From assembly GCA_007122215.1 (NCBI GenBank), contig SKUG01000290.1:1-5758 (forward strand): a stretch of 5,758 bases of DNA, written 5' to 3'. The stretch is from Thermoleophilia bacterium (GTDB taxonomy: Bacteria > Actinomycetota > Thermoleophilia > Gaiellales > SKUG01). The notes under the pieces are model-generated. The model was given only the letters and a program-made list of their open reading frames with translations, was not told where the DNA came from and did not search any database. Shown here in pieces: positions 5,264 through 5,758 of the stretch. How positions within the stretch are numbered: the stretch's first letter is position 1; the number at the start of each line of letters is the position of its first letter. The position numbers and the translations under genes were made by a program.

Positions 5264-5758
5264 TCAGTCGCCGGTCCAGTGCCGGGGGATCGCGTCCGGG
5301 TTGCCGCCGAGCTCGCGGTAGACGACGGTCATGTTCGGGACCCAGTGGTCGTTGAGGCCCTGCGGGTCGTTCTCGGCGCCCACCGGACAGTACTTGTCGC
5401 CGATCGCGGTGATCGTCAGCCGGTCGTCGTCCATGTAGAGGCGTCGCAGGAGGCTGGCAGCCTCGTCGATGCCCTCGGTCCACGAGGAGAACTCCCGCAG
5501 CCCACCCGAGAGGCGCATCATGCCCCAGGCGTTGTGCCGGGCCGGGCCCGGGCCGGCGGTTCCCAGGCTCGACTCCGAGAAGGCGATCGCTGCGATCAGC
5601 CGGGGATCGACCTGGTGGCGACGGCCGGCCTCGACCATCTCCTGCCCGTACTCGACCAGCGGCGCGTCGGGGATGCGCGACCGCATCCACTCCTCCAGCC
5701 GTGATGCCAGCTGCGCATCGGCGCTGCCTGCGCTGCCGACGTCGACGTTCCCCGCGCC
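5264..5758 (-). CDS. Lysozyme/glucosaminidase-like protein, C-terminal part (N-terminus beyond window)
   Basis: The frame is open from the right edge to a TGA at 5264-5266, showing the last 164 residues. A helical stretch with DPRLIAAIAFSESSLG (visible residues 51-66) has the Glu62 expected as catalytic acid in transglycosylase and glucosaminidase folds. It is followed by HNAWGMM (75-81), the counterpart of the NxFGI or NxWGI motif. Then come SSWTEGIDEAASLLRRLY and a C-terminal part with GDKYCPVG and NDHWVPNMTVVYREL, also typical of bacterial muramidase-like proteins. This suggests cleavage of peptidoglycan glycan strands. Neither the protein's start nor any signal peptide is visible; a low-complexity Gly/Ala/Ser/Asp stretch precedes the domain and resembles a linker after an exported N-terminal region. 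An internal ATG at 5686 is unlikely to be the start because coding-like sequence continues beyond it. The gene ends 22 bases before ribE, so co-transcription is likely. Confidence 0.75.
   Translation of the reverse strand, partial: GAGNVDVGSAGSADAQLASRLEEWMRSRIPDAPLVEYGQEMVEAGRRHQVDPRLIAAIAFSESSLGTAGPGPARHNAWGMMRLSGGLREFSSWTEGIDEAASLLRRLYMDDDRLTITAIGDKYCPVGAENDPQGLNDHWVPNMTVVYRELGGNPDAIPRHWTGD

Noticed and set aside
3176..5704. Plus-strand frames opposite ribBA, ribE and the hydrolase gene (3176-4606, 3684-4559, 4606-5355, 4895-5704)
   Set aside because: All lie opposite confidently identified enzymes and show no recognisable motif or start signal.

Overview
The window is G+C-rich DNA, by eye close to 70%, with strong GC bias at third codon positions. 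It is probably from a high-GC Actinomycetota-type bacterium. Thermoleophilia is only a guess, resting on an impression of similar gene order. The window holds six genes: five on the minus strand and rpmB on the plus strand.

Left (1-2084, minus): a large secreted protein whose C-terminus lies beyond base 1. It has a signal peptide, seven RCC1 repeats that should form one beta-propeller, an Fn3-like domain with a WSDWS box, and the start of a further beta-sandwich that looks like LamG. Blades 4-7 each carry a pair of cysteines.

Centre (2085-2741): a 323-base divergent intergenic region with an imperfect inverted repeat and two GATACT -10-like hexamers, one facing each way. It is followed by rpmB (L28, zinc-ribbon form), which appears to be leaderless, and a strong intrinsic terminator.

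Right (2742-5758, minus): a probable operon transcribed toward rpmB. The order is the C-terminal part of a lysozyme/glucosaminidase-like protein, ribE (riboflavin synthase), ribBA (fused DHBP synthase and GTP cyclohydrolase II) and ribH (lumazine synthase). Gaps are 22, 71 and 5 bases. RibA opens GTP, RibB makes the four-carbon unit from ribulose 5-phosphate, RibH joins that unit to the pyrimidine to make lumazine, and RibE dismutates lumazine to riboflavin. The deaminase/reductase RibD is not in the window, and no FMN riboswitch was recognised.

Most of the window is ordinary housekeeping sequence. No new multi-gene system was found. The points most worth a second look are the cysteine-paired RCC1 protein, the Gln at the expected metal-ligand His of the RibB domain, the apparent leaderless rpmB start, and the cell-wall-hydrolase-like gene leading into the rib genes.
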